NCBI GenBank assembly: GCA_034766995.1
Contig: CM068314.1
Location: 10,694,201 to 10,758,200 of the forward strand
DNA length: 64,000 nucleotides
Direction of reading: 5' to 3'
From: Acanthacorydalis orientalis
Lineage: Eukaryota; Arthropoda; Insecta; Megaloptera; Corydalidae
Positions 35,916-46,641 of this stretch are shown here, piece after piece. Within the stretch, counting starts at the first letter, position 1; every line of letters starts with the position of its first letter. The position numbers and the translations under genes are program-made. The notes below the pieces were generated by a model. The model was not told the DNA's origin and searched no databases. It saw only the letters and a list, made by a program, of their open reading frames with translations.

Positions 35916-36868
35916 AATAATTTCTTCCAAAATCAATCGATAGTATTTTTTATATAAAAATTAAAAAATAATTTCTTTAAAAATGATTAAAAAGTACACT
36001 AGAAAAATAAATCTAGATTAAATACAACATTAAATAATTCAAGTTAACGTTAATATTTCTTTAAACAAAGTTCTTAACAGGGCAGCAAAACATTTTAATT
36101 TAGATAATACATGACTAATTATCTAATATTCATTTCTTTTGCATAAATCATATTAATAAATAAGAGAAAGAAATCTCGGTTTATTTCAGTTTGTAAATTT
36201 TAATTATATAGAAAAATCTGTATTTAATTATAAATATATTAATAAATGAAATTAAAACGAATATCCTAAAGACTCATCAAGTACTATTTCATAAATTTCC
36301 ATGAAATGAGAAAAAAATGTACGATAATTTCAGGTCATATTAAAATAAAATAAAATTATTTTCTTACCACAATGGTGTAAAATAATACAGGACTACACAA
36401 TATAAAGATTCACTAACAACTACATATGATAAAAGTAAATCCAATGCGTTTATTGTAAACTGTATATATTATATAAAATAATTATATACTTCATTGTATA
36501 GGAAAAATATACCTGGTTTCTTATTTTACTGTAATTCAAATTATGTAACTTATACTGTTTTGCTGTTGGTTGAAATATATTTGTATCGACAATTGACATA
36601 GTATACCTATCTCTGTTTTTCAAAGGAATACTGAACGTTCTAACTCACTTCATTAAAATCAGAGCATATTCTTGTATTTTTATACATTTATGAAGTTTTC
36701 GAATATTTAAATATAATTAAATTATTGTTTATAAACTAAAGAATAGTCAGTTTGTTAAATATTTTGTAATTTAATAAAAATATCTTATTATTATGAAAAA
36801 AATATTTTGTATTTAAACTTGTTTGACCGTACACAATTTTAACTCATGTATTGACAGTACAACAGCCA
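35916..36868. other. AT-rich intergenic DNA, no gene seen
   Basis: Nothing recognised upstream of the tRNA gene. Confidence 0.5.
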
Positions 36869-36942
36869 GGCCCATTAGCTCAGTTGGTTAGAGCGTCGTG
36901 CTAATAACGCGAAGGTCGCGGGTTCGATCCCCCCATGGGCCA
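36869..36942 (+). tRNA. tRNA-Ile (anticodon AAU), intronless
   Basis: The 74 bases fold as a standard cloverleaf. The acceptor stem GGCCCAT pairs perfectly with ATGGGCC, with discriminator A. The D arm is GCTC and GAGC. The anticodon stem TCGTG/CGCGA (with one G-C-type variant pair) closes the loop CTAATAA, giving anticodon AAT for isoleucine. The T loop is TTCGATC. The internal A box and the B box GGTTCGATCC are intact. The T stem is GCGGG against CCCCC, leaving a C-C mismatch where eukaryotic tRNA-Ile normally has C-G. No CCA is encoded. A T5 run follows. Confidence 0.95.
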
Positions 36943-37532
36943 AATAAGTTTTTGTTTTTAAAATTAATCTTTGTAATACTTATATTTTTAATATATTTTT
37001 CCTTACATAAATATTCAAATAACTTTCATTCGTTTAATAAATTAATGCTCTTTTAATGCAGTATACAAACGAAAATTAAAATAGATTTACCTGTAATTTT
37101 AAATGTTATTCTCTTCCTCAGTTTGCAATACATGACTGAACATTAGTTAATAATGATGAATTATTATGAACAATTTTCATAGGTGAATCTTGGTGAGTCT
37201 ATAAAAAATGTGTCTACATTAATTGTACTGTTTTTAAATCAGGATGAATGAAATAAATATTTTTAAAATTATGAATATGTTTGTAAAATAAATAAAGGGA
37301 TTTAAAATAATAAGACATGTATAAAAAAAATAATATTTAATAACTTTTGTTTATAGATCACAGATGTTTCAACTGGCACTTTACAACTCAGTCTTAAATG
37401 CGTTTTTATGTATAAAAAGTACACATAAATATTGTTATATAAATAAATACCTGAACAGCAGATATATAACAATAATGTACATTCTTTTATCAACAACTTC
37501 GATAAAAAGAAAACACTTAAACTTAATCCGTT
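36943..37532. other. Spacer between tRNA-Ile and the Hsp70 3' end
   Basis: AT-rich. It should contain the Hsp70 3' UTR and its cleavage site. No canonical AATAAA was found on the - strand; an ATTAAA variant lies near 37,335. Short frames here are not credible. Confidence 0.4.
36949..36953 (+). terminator. RNA polymerase III terminator of tRNA-Ile
   Basis: TTTTT starts seven bases after the discriminator base, with a second T5 just beyond it. Confidence 0.8.
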
Positions 37533-39446
37533 TCAGTCGACTTCTTCTATTATCGGACCTTGGTGTCTATCATCCTGTTGACTATATCTTCTAGGCATTC
37601 CTCCATTCGCAGATTCCCCATGTAATTTAGTCATAATTGGACTACATTTCTTCATTAATTCTTTCATTCGGTGTTCAAATTCTTCTTTCTCCGCTAATGT
37701 GTTATTATCAATCCAGTACAACGCTCGATCAGACTCACTTTTAAGAAAACTCTTGTCATCTGGACTCAAATGATCTCCAGCATTTTCGATAGCTTGTTTC
37801 AAGCTAAACACGTACGCCTCGAACTGATTTTTTGCATAAATTCGTTCCCGCTGTTTCTCATCTTCTACTCGGTATCTTTCCGCTTCATTAAGCATTCGAT
37901 CGATATCCTTCTGTGATAGACGACCTTTATCATTCTTTATCGTGATTTTTCGAGAATTGCCACTGCTAATGTCTTTGGCTGCTACGTTAAGTATGCCATT
38001 CGCATCTAGATCAAAAGTGACTTCTATTTTAGGTACACCACGAGGTGCTGGAGGAATTCCAGTCAGATCGAATGTACCGAGTAGATTATTGTCCTTTGTC
38101 ATAACTCGTTCTCCTTCAAAAACTTGAATCGTAACTGCCGGTTGGTTATCTGAGTATGTCGTGAATGTCTGCATTTGTTTGCATGGAATTCTTGCATTAC
38201 GATCGATGATTTTCGTCATTATTCCACCAGCTGTTTCAATACCGAGTGATAATGGAGTCACGTCGACGAGTAACAAGTCTTGGATCTTTGAATCGCTTTC
38301 ACCAGTTAAAATTGCTGCTTGAACAGCCGCACCGTACGCAACAGCCTCGTCAGGATTAATTGATAGATTTAATTGTTTTCCACAGAAGTAGTTTTGTAAC
38401 AATGATTGAATTTTAGGAATACGAGTAGATCCGCCGACAAGAAGAACATCATGAATGGAACCTTTATCTAATTTCGAGTCGGATAATGCTTTTTCTACTG
38501 GTTGCAGAGTACTTCTAAACAGATCTGAACATAATTCTTCGAAACGTGCTCGATATATCTTTGTGTAGAAATCGATACCATCAAATAATGCATCAATTTC
38601 AATAGTAGCTTCAGTGCTGGATGACAAAGTACGTTTTGCGCGTTCGGCTGCAGTTCTTAAACGCCGTAATGAACGTGGATTGCCACGTAGATCTTTTTTG
38701 AATTTCCGTTTGAATTCTTCAACGAAATGATTGACAAGTCGATTATCGAAATCTTCACCACCGAGATGTGTATCTCCGGCAGTTGAACGTACTTCAAACA
38801 ACGAGCCTTCGTTAATCGTTAGTACTGAAACATCGAACGTGCCACCTCCGAGATCAAAAACCAACACGTTCCGTTCGCCTTTCAAGTTCTTATCGAGACC
38901 ATAAGCAAGTGCTGCCGCTGTCGGTTCATTGATTATCCTTAAAACGTTCAAACCGGCAATGGCGCCAGCATCTTTCGTGGCTTGTCGTTGTGAATCGTTG
39001 AAATATGCTGGAACAGTGATCACTGCACCTTTCACTGTACCACCAAGGTATGCTTCAGCAGTCTGTTTCATTTTTATCAACACCATCGAACTGATCTCTT
39101 CCGGTGCGAATCGTTTTCTTTCTCCTTTGTATTCAATTTCGATTTTTGGTTTACCGCAATCGTTGGTGACTTTAAACGGCCAATGTTTCATATCAGTTTG
39201 GATCTTCGGATCGTTGAATTTTCGACCGATCAAACGTTTCGCATCGAACACAGTGTTTTGAGGATTCATGGCCACTTGGTTTTTAGCCGCGTCGCCGATG
39301 AGTCTCTCTGAGTCCGTGAATGCCACATAACTGGGTGTTGTTCTGTTTCCTTGATCATTTGCGATAATTTCAACTTTTCCTTGTTGCCACACTCCGACGC
39401 AAGAATAAGTTGTTCCTAAATCGATTCCGATTGCTGATGACCGCAT
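37533..39446 (-). CDS. Hsp70: Heat shock protein 70, cytosolic, intronless
   Basis: An uninterrupted 637-residue ATP-dependent chaperone that binds unfolded client peptides. The first Met in frame is at 39,446 ([18 protein letters not shown]). The frame is open a further 23 codons upstream but holds no ATG there. All three Hsp70 signatures are present: IDLGTTYS at residues 8-15, [14 protein letters not shown] near 197, and [14 protein letters not shown] near 335. The interdomain linker [15 protein letters not shown] lies near 390. The last residues are EEVD, the motif that docks TPR co-chaperones such as Hop and CHIP, so the protein is cytosolic or nuclear. The C-terminal tail has a single GGMP and then [11 protein letters not shown], not the GGMP-rich tail of many insect Hsp70s. 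An intronless gene, an A-rich leader and heat-shock elements point to a stress-inducible member rather than the constitutive cognate. Confidence 0.97.
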   Translation of the reverse strand: MRSSAIGIDLGTTYSCVGVWQQGKVEIIANDQGNRTTPSYVAFTDSERLIGDAAKNQVAMNPQNTVFDAKRLIGRKFNDPKIQTDMKHWPFKVTNDCGKPKIEIEYKGERKRFAPEEISSMVLIKMKQTAEAYLGGTVKGAVITVPAYFNDSQRQATKDAGAIAGLNVLRIINEPTAAALAYGLDKNLKGERNVLVFDLGGGTFDVSVLTINEGSLFEVRSTAGDTHLGGEDFDNRLVNHFVEEFKRKFKKDLRGNPRSLRRLRTAAERAKRTLSSSTEATIEIDALFDGIDFYTKIYRARFEELCSDLFRSTLQPVEKALSDSKLDKGSIHDVLLVGGSTRIPKIQSLLQNYFCGKQLNLSINPDEAVAYGAAVQAAILTGESDSKIQDLLLVDVTPLSLGIETAGGIMTKIIDRNARIPCKQMQTFTTYSDNQPAVTIQVFEGERVMTKDNNLLGTFDLTGIPPAPRGVPKIEVTFDLDANGILNVAAKDISSGNSRKITIKNDKGRLSQKDIDRMLNEAERYRVEDEKQRERIYAKNQFEAYVFSLKQAIENAGDHLSPDDKSFLKSESDRALYWIDNNTLAEKEEFEHRMKELMKKCSPIMTKLHGESANGGMPRRYSQQDDRHQGPIIEEVD

Positions 39447-39542
39447 TTTGAATATTATTGTATCTCTTCTCTGTTCGAACACACTTATGTTTTCACTCGT
39501 AGTGCTTTGTATCAATTAATGCGGCTTGATGCCAGCACAACG

Positions 39543-39576
39543 TATAAATACAAACGACGATTGTTCTCGAAACTTC
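39543..39576 (-). promoter_or_regulatory. Hsp70 core promoter: TATA-like box and perfect heat-shock element
   Basis: TTCTCGAAACTTC at 39,564-39,576 is a perfect three-unit heat-shock element (TTC-n2-GAA-n2-TTC), the HSF trimer site. Fourteen bases closer to the gene, 39,543-39,550 reads TATTTATA on the - strand, a TATA-like box. A start about 25-30 bases beyond it would leave a leader of roughly 70 bases that is A-rich, as in other insect hsp70 genes. Confidence 0.8.
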
Positions 39577-39680
39577 TCTCTTATTCCATTCATGACAAGA
39601 ATTCTCGATAAGTGCCAAAACTATTTATCTCATTCTATTCCAATTCAAAGTTTATTTAGTATCTCATTTTCTCGTTACAC

Positions 39681-39688
39681 GAATTTTC
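39681..39688. promoter_or_regulatory. Upstream heat-shock half-element pair
   Basis: GAATTTTC fits GAA-n2-TTC, two inverted HSF units, about 105 bases upstream of the proximal element. Confidence 0.45.
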
Positions 39689-39761
39689 TATCTCATTCTA
39701 AATTTAATATGTGATTAGTCTGAACAAGACTGTTGCCAAAATTATTTATATTTTTTATTTC

Positions 39762-39769
39762 GAATTTTC
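39762..39769. promoter_or_regulatory. Second upstream heat-shock half-element pair
   Basis: Another GAATTTTC (GAA-n2-TTC). On its own it is weak evidence, but it repeats the spacing and sequence of the site at 39,681. Confidence 0.35.
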
Positions 39770-40006
39770 TTTACGTATTTTCGATTTATCAGCGAGTAAA
39801 AATAAACTTACATAAAAATAAAATTCACATTTTATTTTTATGTCATCAGAATGTATATATGATTATTCATCAAATAGCATTATGTATGTACATTAATAAT
39901 CAATTAGAAGCACCAAGATTAATACTCCAATTTTGTTATTTAGTAAAAAAAAATAATATATATGAAAAATAAATAAAAATATTTTGATAACCATGTAATT
40001 CTTTTA

Positions 40007-40066
<60 letters not shown>

Positions 40067-40799
40067 CTATAACTATATTTAAGTACATTGTACAAACATA
40101 TGATTAATAACAAAATATTGACTACTTACGTTATTGGATATGACGTTCTGATACAGCTGATTCTGAAAGAATAACTTGTCTGTTTTCATTTTTTATCCAG
40201 TTAGTTCATTTATCAAAATTGACTTCATTTCTCAATCTTTATTTAAATCGAATTATTGAATTTCGAATGATTTAAATCAATGTATTTTCAATATCTATCA
40301 ATGATTAATTTTTCTTAATTTTTCAGAAAGAATCGAGTCGTTAATAAACGATTTTCTTTGTTAAAGACACGTTCTCTTTTCCACCAAAAAACTGAAACAT
40401 GAGTTTTAAAATATTTTATAAAATATATGTCGAAAATATATAAAAATATTTTGAAATTATTGTAAATCATTTTTATACATTTTAATTCAATGTTTAAATT
40501 GCAACAATGAGGCATCGAATATTCTGCATCAAAAGATGCTTCAATGTTCTATATTATTTTACGATACAAAATTTTCAATTAATCACTTTTATATTTATCT
40601 TCATTTTTCAGTTTTTTTTAAAAAAATACTGAGAAATTTAAAAAATATATAAAATAAAATCGATTTCATATATTTAGAATGTATTTCTAAAAAATTATAT
40701 TTTTAATCTATTTTGAAGTCCAAGTTTTTTTGTTAAAAATATTTACTGTTTTATTTGATGTAGATAATTAGACAAAATGCATATAAGTGACTTTATATA
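39770..40799. other. Intergenic DNA upstream of Hsp70, no gene seen
   Basis: Holds a long (AT)n at 40,010-40,064. No exon or transposon was recognised. Confidence 0.5.
40010..40064. repeat. (AT)n microsatellite
   Basis: Pure AT run about 560 bases upstream of the Hsp70 start codon. Confidence 0.95.
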
Positions 40800-41234
40800 A
40801 GGCGATTGAAAAGTTTTGTACACGAACTCATATTGTTTGAAAGAGGGCATATTTAGATTTACAAAAACAATTTGTATATTTTGAGTCATCACATACAAGT
40901 CTACTTAACTGTTTCTGTCTACTTGTAATGAATGCAATTCAGTAAGAACAAATATGACGTTATATACCGACATAATATCAATGCAATTAAATCAATATCC
41001 CATCATTTAATTTCTTACAACTGAAAACATTTCAACCAGACATTTATCGGCGAGTTAAAAATGTTTAAGATGATATCTAAGTGGAAAAAGTTAGTGTAAA
41101 TCTTTAGACAAGAATTTAAGAATTTGAATCTTGACAACATCCGTTTGAAGGATTAATTTCTTCAGACAAATATTTCAAAACAAATAATCAAATTTCTAAA
41201 GAAAGAGTAGACCATATTATACGCATTTTAAGCT

Positions 41235-41329
<95 letters not shown>
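41235..41329. repeat. (AC)n(AT)n compound microsatellite
   Basis: An AC run, then two AT runs separated by AAATTATATG. Confidence 0.95.
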
Positions 41330-41331
<2 letters not shown>

Positions 41332-41491
41332 GTACTTGTTAAGTATCCATGCTCTCTTATAGCTCAGATCTAACAATCTGACTCACTTTTTTCCAGCATT
41401 AAACTATGATCTCAAAGAAATATTGATCCTGATGAACAAGTAAAGGGTGTTGTGAAATACTGGACGAATAAACATCCTATTTATTCACAAT

Positions 41492-41660
41492 ATAATGCTT
41501 GTTCTGATACTGTAAATAAATTCACTTTCAGAAATGAATTTTTCTCTAGCTCAACAAATCACAAACATTTTTCTGATCAAAAATGTACCATAAATTAATT
41601 ATGGTTCGTTGTGTGAGAAAAAATTTCATTTGTGAAACCAGATTTATTCATAGACGTGAT
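41492..41660. mobile_element. Palindromic repeat family 1, copy H
   Basis: GTTCTGATACTGTAAATAAA and TTCACTTTCAGAAATGAATT give a clear left end and arm, followed by TTTTTCTGATCAAAAATG. A short right arm, TTGTGTGAGAAAAAATTTCA, TTTGTGAAACC, closes it with almost no loop. Confidence 0.7.
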
Positions 41661-42305
41661 AAAGCATCTAATTATAGATTGACAGAAATATATTGATGGC
41701 GATTAGAGAGATAGAAGCTCCTGTACAAAATTTTTCAACGACTCATAATGATATGAAAATATTGTTTTATAATTGAATAATTTAGAAATAAAATATATTT
41801 CGTTACAAATATTTCACTTAAAAATTTAAAAGTCATTTCATCAATTTTTCTATTCATTTTTAATACATTTCATGAATTGGTTTCGTTGTAAAAATATGAA
41901 AACATTTGAAAATAAAATATCATTGGATAGGATTTCTCGATTTCAGTAAAAAAGTCTCTAAAAAAAATTAAAACAAATCCATATTCAAGGTTGACAACAT
42001 TAACATATATTTATAGTATATAATTGATCACAAAATATATTTACTGACATCTTTGGTAGAGTAGCGAGGGCACATAATGGGAGGCTGGATGCATTATGGG
42101 CCCCCACTACACCTAACGTTGAGACGAGTACAAAATAAAATTATATTCATCTGGCCATCATCATCATTATAGTATTTATTATATTTAGGAAATGCTTAAA
42201 GTAACATCGATTTTTTTTCATTTTTTCTTTTGCTTATGTGATTGCTGTTCAGAGTAATCAAACACAGATTATTTATGTATATACATATATCATATGTTGT
42301 TAGTC

Positions 42306-42307
42306 TA

Positions 42308-42379
<72 letters not shown>
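42306..42379. repeat. (AT)n microsatellite
   Basis: AT run with one G interruption near its left edge. Confidence 0.95.
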
Positions 42380-42382
<3 letters not shown>

Positions 42383-44673
42383 AATATACACAAAAGAAAA
42401 TATTAGAATAATTGACTAGAAAAAACAGGTAGATGTACTGATTGTTACACTGTTATATTAGAAAAGTAACTGTTAAAACTTGTGTATATATATTTTTTTT
42501 AAAATAAAACGATAAATTCGAAGATTCAAGTTTAAGCGAAAAATCTATTTCTTTTTAAAATGTTCATATTAAACTTTTCCTGGCATCAACGATGCTAACT
42601 TAAAACAGTATAAGAAAATAAATAAAAAGAAGAATGCAATTCAAAATAATCTAAACTTTAAAATCCACTAATTACATACATTTATAAGTTTTTTATAAAT
42701 AAAAAGGTTATTTCGAATTGTATTCTTCACTATTTTTTATACACAGGAAAGAATTTATAAAATCGTTGACGCTGAAGAAAAGTTTAATTATTTTTTAACC
42801 TACTTATGCATTTGTTTGTTGATGAAATATTTTGTATCTACCTGAAAAAACTACCTATTATGATATAAGCAATATAGGAAATGTATCATTTAGGAATAAT
42901 AGTACTATTTAATAGTAAAAAGTTGTTATATATAAACAGGACATTAAAGTATTAATTAATCGTATAGTTGAGTATACAATAGGTCAGAAATTAAAGTCCA
43001 CTGCTTAGTAAATATTTTTCCATACGTGGAATTTAATCTAGAAAAATTCAAAAATTAAACTCATATTTCATACAATTTATTATTCATAACTCAATTGTTT
43101 ATGAAAATGAAATCTAATTGATATTCTTTTGATTAATAATTGAATTAGAAAATGCTAATAAAACAGTTAAAAGGAGAGAATTTTTCATTTATGGAATATT
43201 TTATAATGAAAATTTATAGAATCCATCGCGGAAGACGATGTATATGCAGGTACGTACTCTAAACGATTTCTTAACATTAAAATCAATTTTTTAACGATTT
43301 TATTCATCAATAAACACTTCTTTTCAAAATCTGATAGATAAATTCTATAGTATTTCTAATATCCTATTGTTTTTTTTTTCATTTTTATTTCTTATTCTTT
43401 TAACGGACACGTACTAATAGAAAATAAAACATTTCAAAAGATAGGCACAAATGCATAAGTAGATTAAAATTTGAAATTTTGCAATAATACGGTCTTTATA
43501 AAAAAATAGATTTATATATCGTGGTAAATAGTATAAATAATTTTTGTTCATAAATATTTGTTTTGTAGACATAAAATATATAATAATTTATTTATTTAAT
43601 CTTATACTAACTCTAAAATATTTTCATATATTTAAATGTAAATAGAATTTACAATAATTTTTAAACAGATTTAAAATTAAACTCTAATAAATATATCGTT
43701 TTCTTCTCCTTCCAGACATTGATTTATATAAAATTACAGTTTAAAAATGTACTATCAAATTAGTATCTTTAAATATGACCATACATTTACCGAACGAAAG
43801 AAGAATAAATATATTTACAAATATCTATAAAATCGATGTTTAATATTATTTTCTATATGAATAAAAATTCCCATTTTAATTTTTTTTTTGTATTAAACAT
43901 CGTTTCGTGATAAATATAAGTAAATATTTATATATAAACAGACCTGTAATTTTATATAAATATTCGTGATGATTTCAATCTGAGCGAAATATATTTTCTA
44001 AATAAAAAAATAAATTTCAGCGAACATGTATCAAAAAGTTGAAACCGAAATATTTACTTAAATTCTTTACCGAAGTTTAATTGACTAATTTTTAAATAAT
44101 AAGATTTGTTTTCGTCCCATCCCCTTTTTATAAAATGGCCGTCTATATTCCACCGAAATCGTATATTGGGACTACAACCTCTTTTTTATAATAGTACACG
44201 CATGGGCTGGACATGTTTGCACTATTAAAAAAAAGAAAATCCTTTTCAAAAATAGATTATTAGTCAATAATATTATATAATATTATATCAAAATAATTTT
44301 AAATTTTAATATATTATTATAATTGTTATTATATATTCATAGTATGTTTCTCAAACATTTTTGCTTGAATGCTTAAATTGCATTGAAGCAGTTAATTCAG
44401 TTATATTGTTTAATTCAATATCTAAAAACTACATTTGATTTAATTAAAATGTTTGAAATATTTAATTTAAAACACGTATGATTTTCAAATACATAAACAA
44501 ATACTGACACTAGTAATTTCCAATCGAGTTCTTGCCCAGTTAATAAAAGGAATCTTCTTCTAATCAATTTTTAATTATATTCTCTCCTTAATCATTTATA
44601 AAAACCTTTGATAATTGGTTCAAATGATCTTGTATACGTCTTGTGAAGGCGTAAGTTATTCTTTTTAATATTC

Positions 44674-44675
<2 letters not shown>

Positions 44676-44723
<48 letters not shown>
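44676..44723. repeat. (AT)n microsatellite
   Basis: Pure AT run. Confidence 0.95.
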
Positions 44724-44726
<3 letters not shown>

Positions 44727-45354
44727 AGACACATATATATTATAAGTGTTTGTATAAAACAGTACAAATAATACAAGTGAAAGATGTTCAACCTGGAAAA
44801 TCAATTAATTTCTCTTATTGATTGTAGAAAGTGTAAAATTTAATACTTGTTTAAAGTAGTATTTTTCAAAAATCTAATCAAAATCTTAAGAAAATACAAA
44901 TCAAATTTAAATTGTCGACGAATTAAAAAAAATTGACATTTTTTATATCAAATTTTTTTCTTAAATTAAAAGTAAAAAAATCCACATTCAGTAAAAATAC
45001 TGTTAAAATCGTTTATCTCCCTATACTTTTTGATAAATTTTTCATTGTAGGGATGTATATATAAGGTATATTTGTGGAAAATTCACTAATTATTTATCTA
45101 AATGTCGATAAAAATACTTATTATCGAAAACATGGCATTAAGATTTTAATAACAAAGCATTTCTGTGCAGTGCAAATAAAGATTTTTACAACAAACTAAT
45201 TGAAATATTTCAATATATTAAAAAATAAATACTGATTGATTACTAATCTCTCAACATAGTTTAAAAATTCAACTATAATCATTTTATTTATACAATTTGA
45301 TGGCTAACTTGCATATAAAATGATTTTAATACAGTTTGCATATGTCTTTATAGA

Positions 45355-45358
<4 letters not shown>

Positions 45359-45412
<54 letters not shown>
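45359..45412. repeat. (AT)n microsatellite
   Basis: Pure AT run. Confidence 0.95.
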
Positions 45413-45416
<4 letters not shown>

Positions 45417-45558
45417 GTATTCCAATATAATTAATAATAATATCTATAATTGAAATTGTGTAGTTTTCACATTGATAAAGATTATAAACTACTGATTAAC
45501 GCAAAAGAAAAACATACATTTAACACATATATCCATTAACTCTGCAAAATATTTTATT

Positions 45559-45559
<1 letters not shown>

Positions 45560-45630
<71 letters not shown>
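45560..45630. repeat. (AT)n microsatellite
   Basis: AT run with a single G. Confidence 0.95.
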
Positions 45631-45632
<2 letters not shown>

Positions 45633-46151
45633 CATGTAAGACTTAAGGGAAGAATAATTATTAATATCATAATATAAAACGATAATTGTTAAATCTAGGT
45701 ACTGATGTTTCAAACTATTTGTTTGAAGTTAGCTAAATGATTGTGTTTGTATATTAAATTTAATCTATTTATTAAATCTGTCAAATAAACTCTAAAAGAA
45801 ATTGATTATTGTAAAATGATTGACATATATTATTTATAAATATTGCGGTGAAATATAAAAATATAAAATATATGTATATAGTTGAACTAAAACAATTAAT
45901 TGAATAAATTCAGAAAAAAATCTGTGAAAAATATATACATTATAAATTATTGTTAAGATATCTCGGACTTCCTGACAGAAAATAAAAAGATGTATTGTTA
46001 ATCGCACAAGATTCAACAATTTTTGAACATTTTCTAGCCTAGTTTTAAACTATATACCGGTTTTCAGTCTAATTTTAATCATGTTTTTATTTCTGAATCT
46101 ATGTATTATTTTAAACACAGCAATTTTCAGAAAGTGCGACATATAGAAACA

Positions 46152-46157
46152 TTTATT
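46152..46157 (-). promoter_or_regulatory. Candidate poly(A) signal of ia2
   Basis: AATAAA on the - strand, about 225 bases after the stop codon. It is the first canonical hexamer I found, but such words are common in AT-rich DNA. Confidence 0.35.
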
Positions 46158-46382
46158 GATTCAATACATACATACATATATATATGTATGTATGTATATA
46201 TGTATATAAATTGTTGAGATCTCTCGATATAAAAATTAGGCCAGAAGCTAGAAATGTGCGTAAATCCATTCTATTCAAATAAAAAAATAGATCTGTATAA
46301 AAATAAATTGTAAAAAAATAATAGTAAATTTACGTGCAAAAGTTTCCAATCAGCATGTTGTTTAGCATGTATAGCGTTTCGT

Positions 46383-46641
46383 TTAAAGCTTTTCTGCAGT
46401 TGTTGATGTAGCTGTCGACGGAGGTGTAGGCCCTGGAGGTAACGCTTTAAGAATAGCGTGTACTTCTTCAGCGACTGCTGTCAGTACGAATTCAAACTGT
46501 TGTCGTGTCGCGACCATGACTGGACGCTGATCACGTATATGCTCCAATGTTGCAGCGATGTCGATCTCTTTAGCACCCTTAGCCATACGGTTTAAGACCA
46601 TATCGATCAAAGTATAAGTACCGGTACGACCTGCTCCATCG
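46383..46641 (-). CDS. ia2: ia2 exon 15 (last): PTP P-loop to stop
   Basis: Begins after CTATCTAG and completes the Ser of HCSDGAGR, then continues [30 protein letters not shown] and [20 protein letters not shown], nearly identical to vertebrate IA-2. It ends with a short [18 protein letters not shown] tail, longer than the vertebrate end (ALPQ). Confidence 0.95.

Larger units (their letters stand above)
40800..41745 (+). mobile_element. Degenerate mariner-like element disrupted by other repeats
   Basis: The left end GATTGAAAAGTTTTGTACAC and the right end, reverse complement GTTGAAAAATTTTGTACAGG, are matching inverted termini. Between them, from about 41,028, a broken frame reads FQPDIYRRVKNV and later TNNQISKERVDHIIRI, resembling a mariner N-terminal helix-turn-helix region. 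An (AC)n(AT)n tract and palindromic copy H sit inside it. The terminal repeats are the stronger evidence. Confidence 0.45.
41746..46382. other. AT-rich intergenic DNA with microsatellites, no gene seen
   Basis: Contains (AT)n tracts at 42,306-42,379, 44,676-44,723, 45,359-45,412 and 45,560-45,630. A GC-richer patch at 42,055-42,140 repeats CATAATGGG and GCATTATGGGC. The IA-2 3' UTR should occupy the right end. Confidence 0.5.

Noticed and set aside
39447..39515. Extending Hsp70 by 23 residues upstream of MRSSAIG
   Set aside because: The upstream codons contain no ATG, and Hsp70 proteins start immediately before the [10 protein letters not shown] motif.
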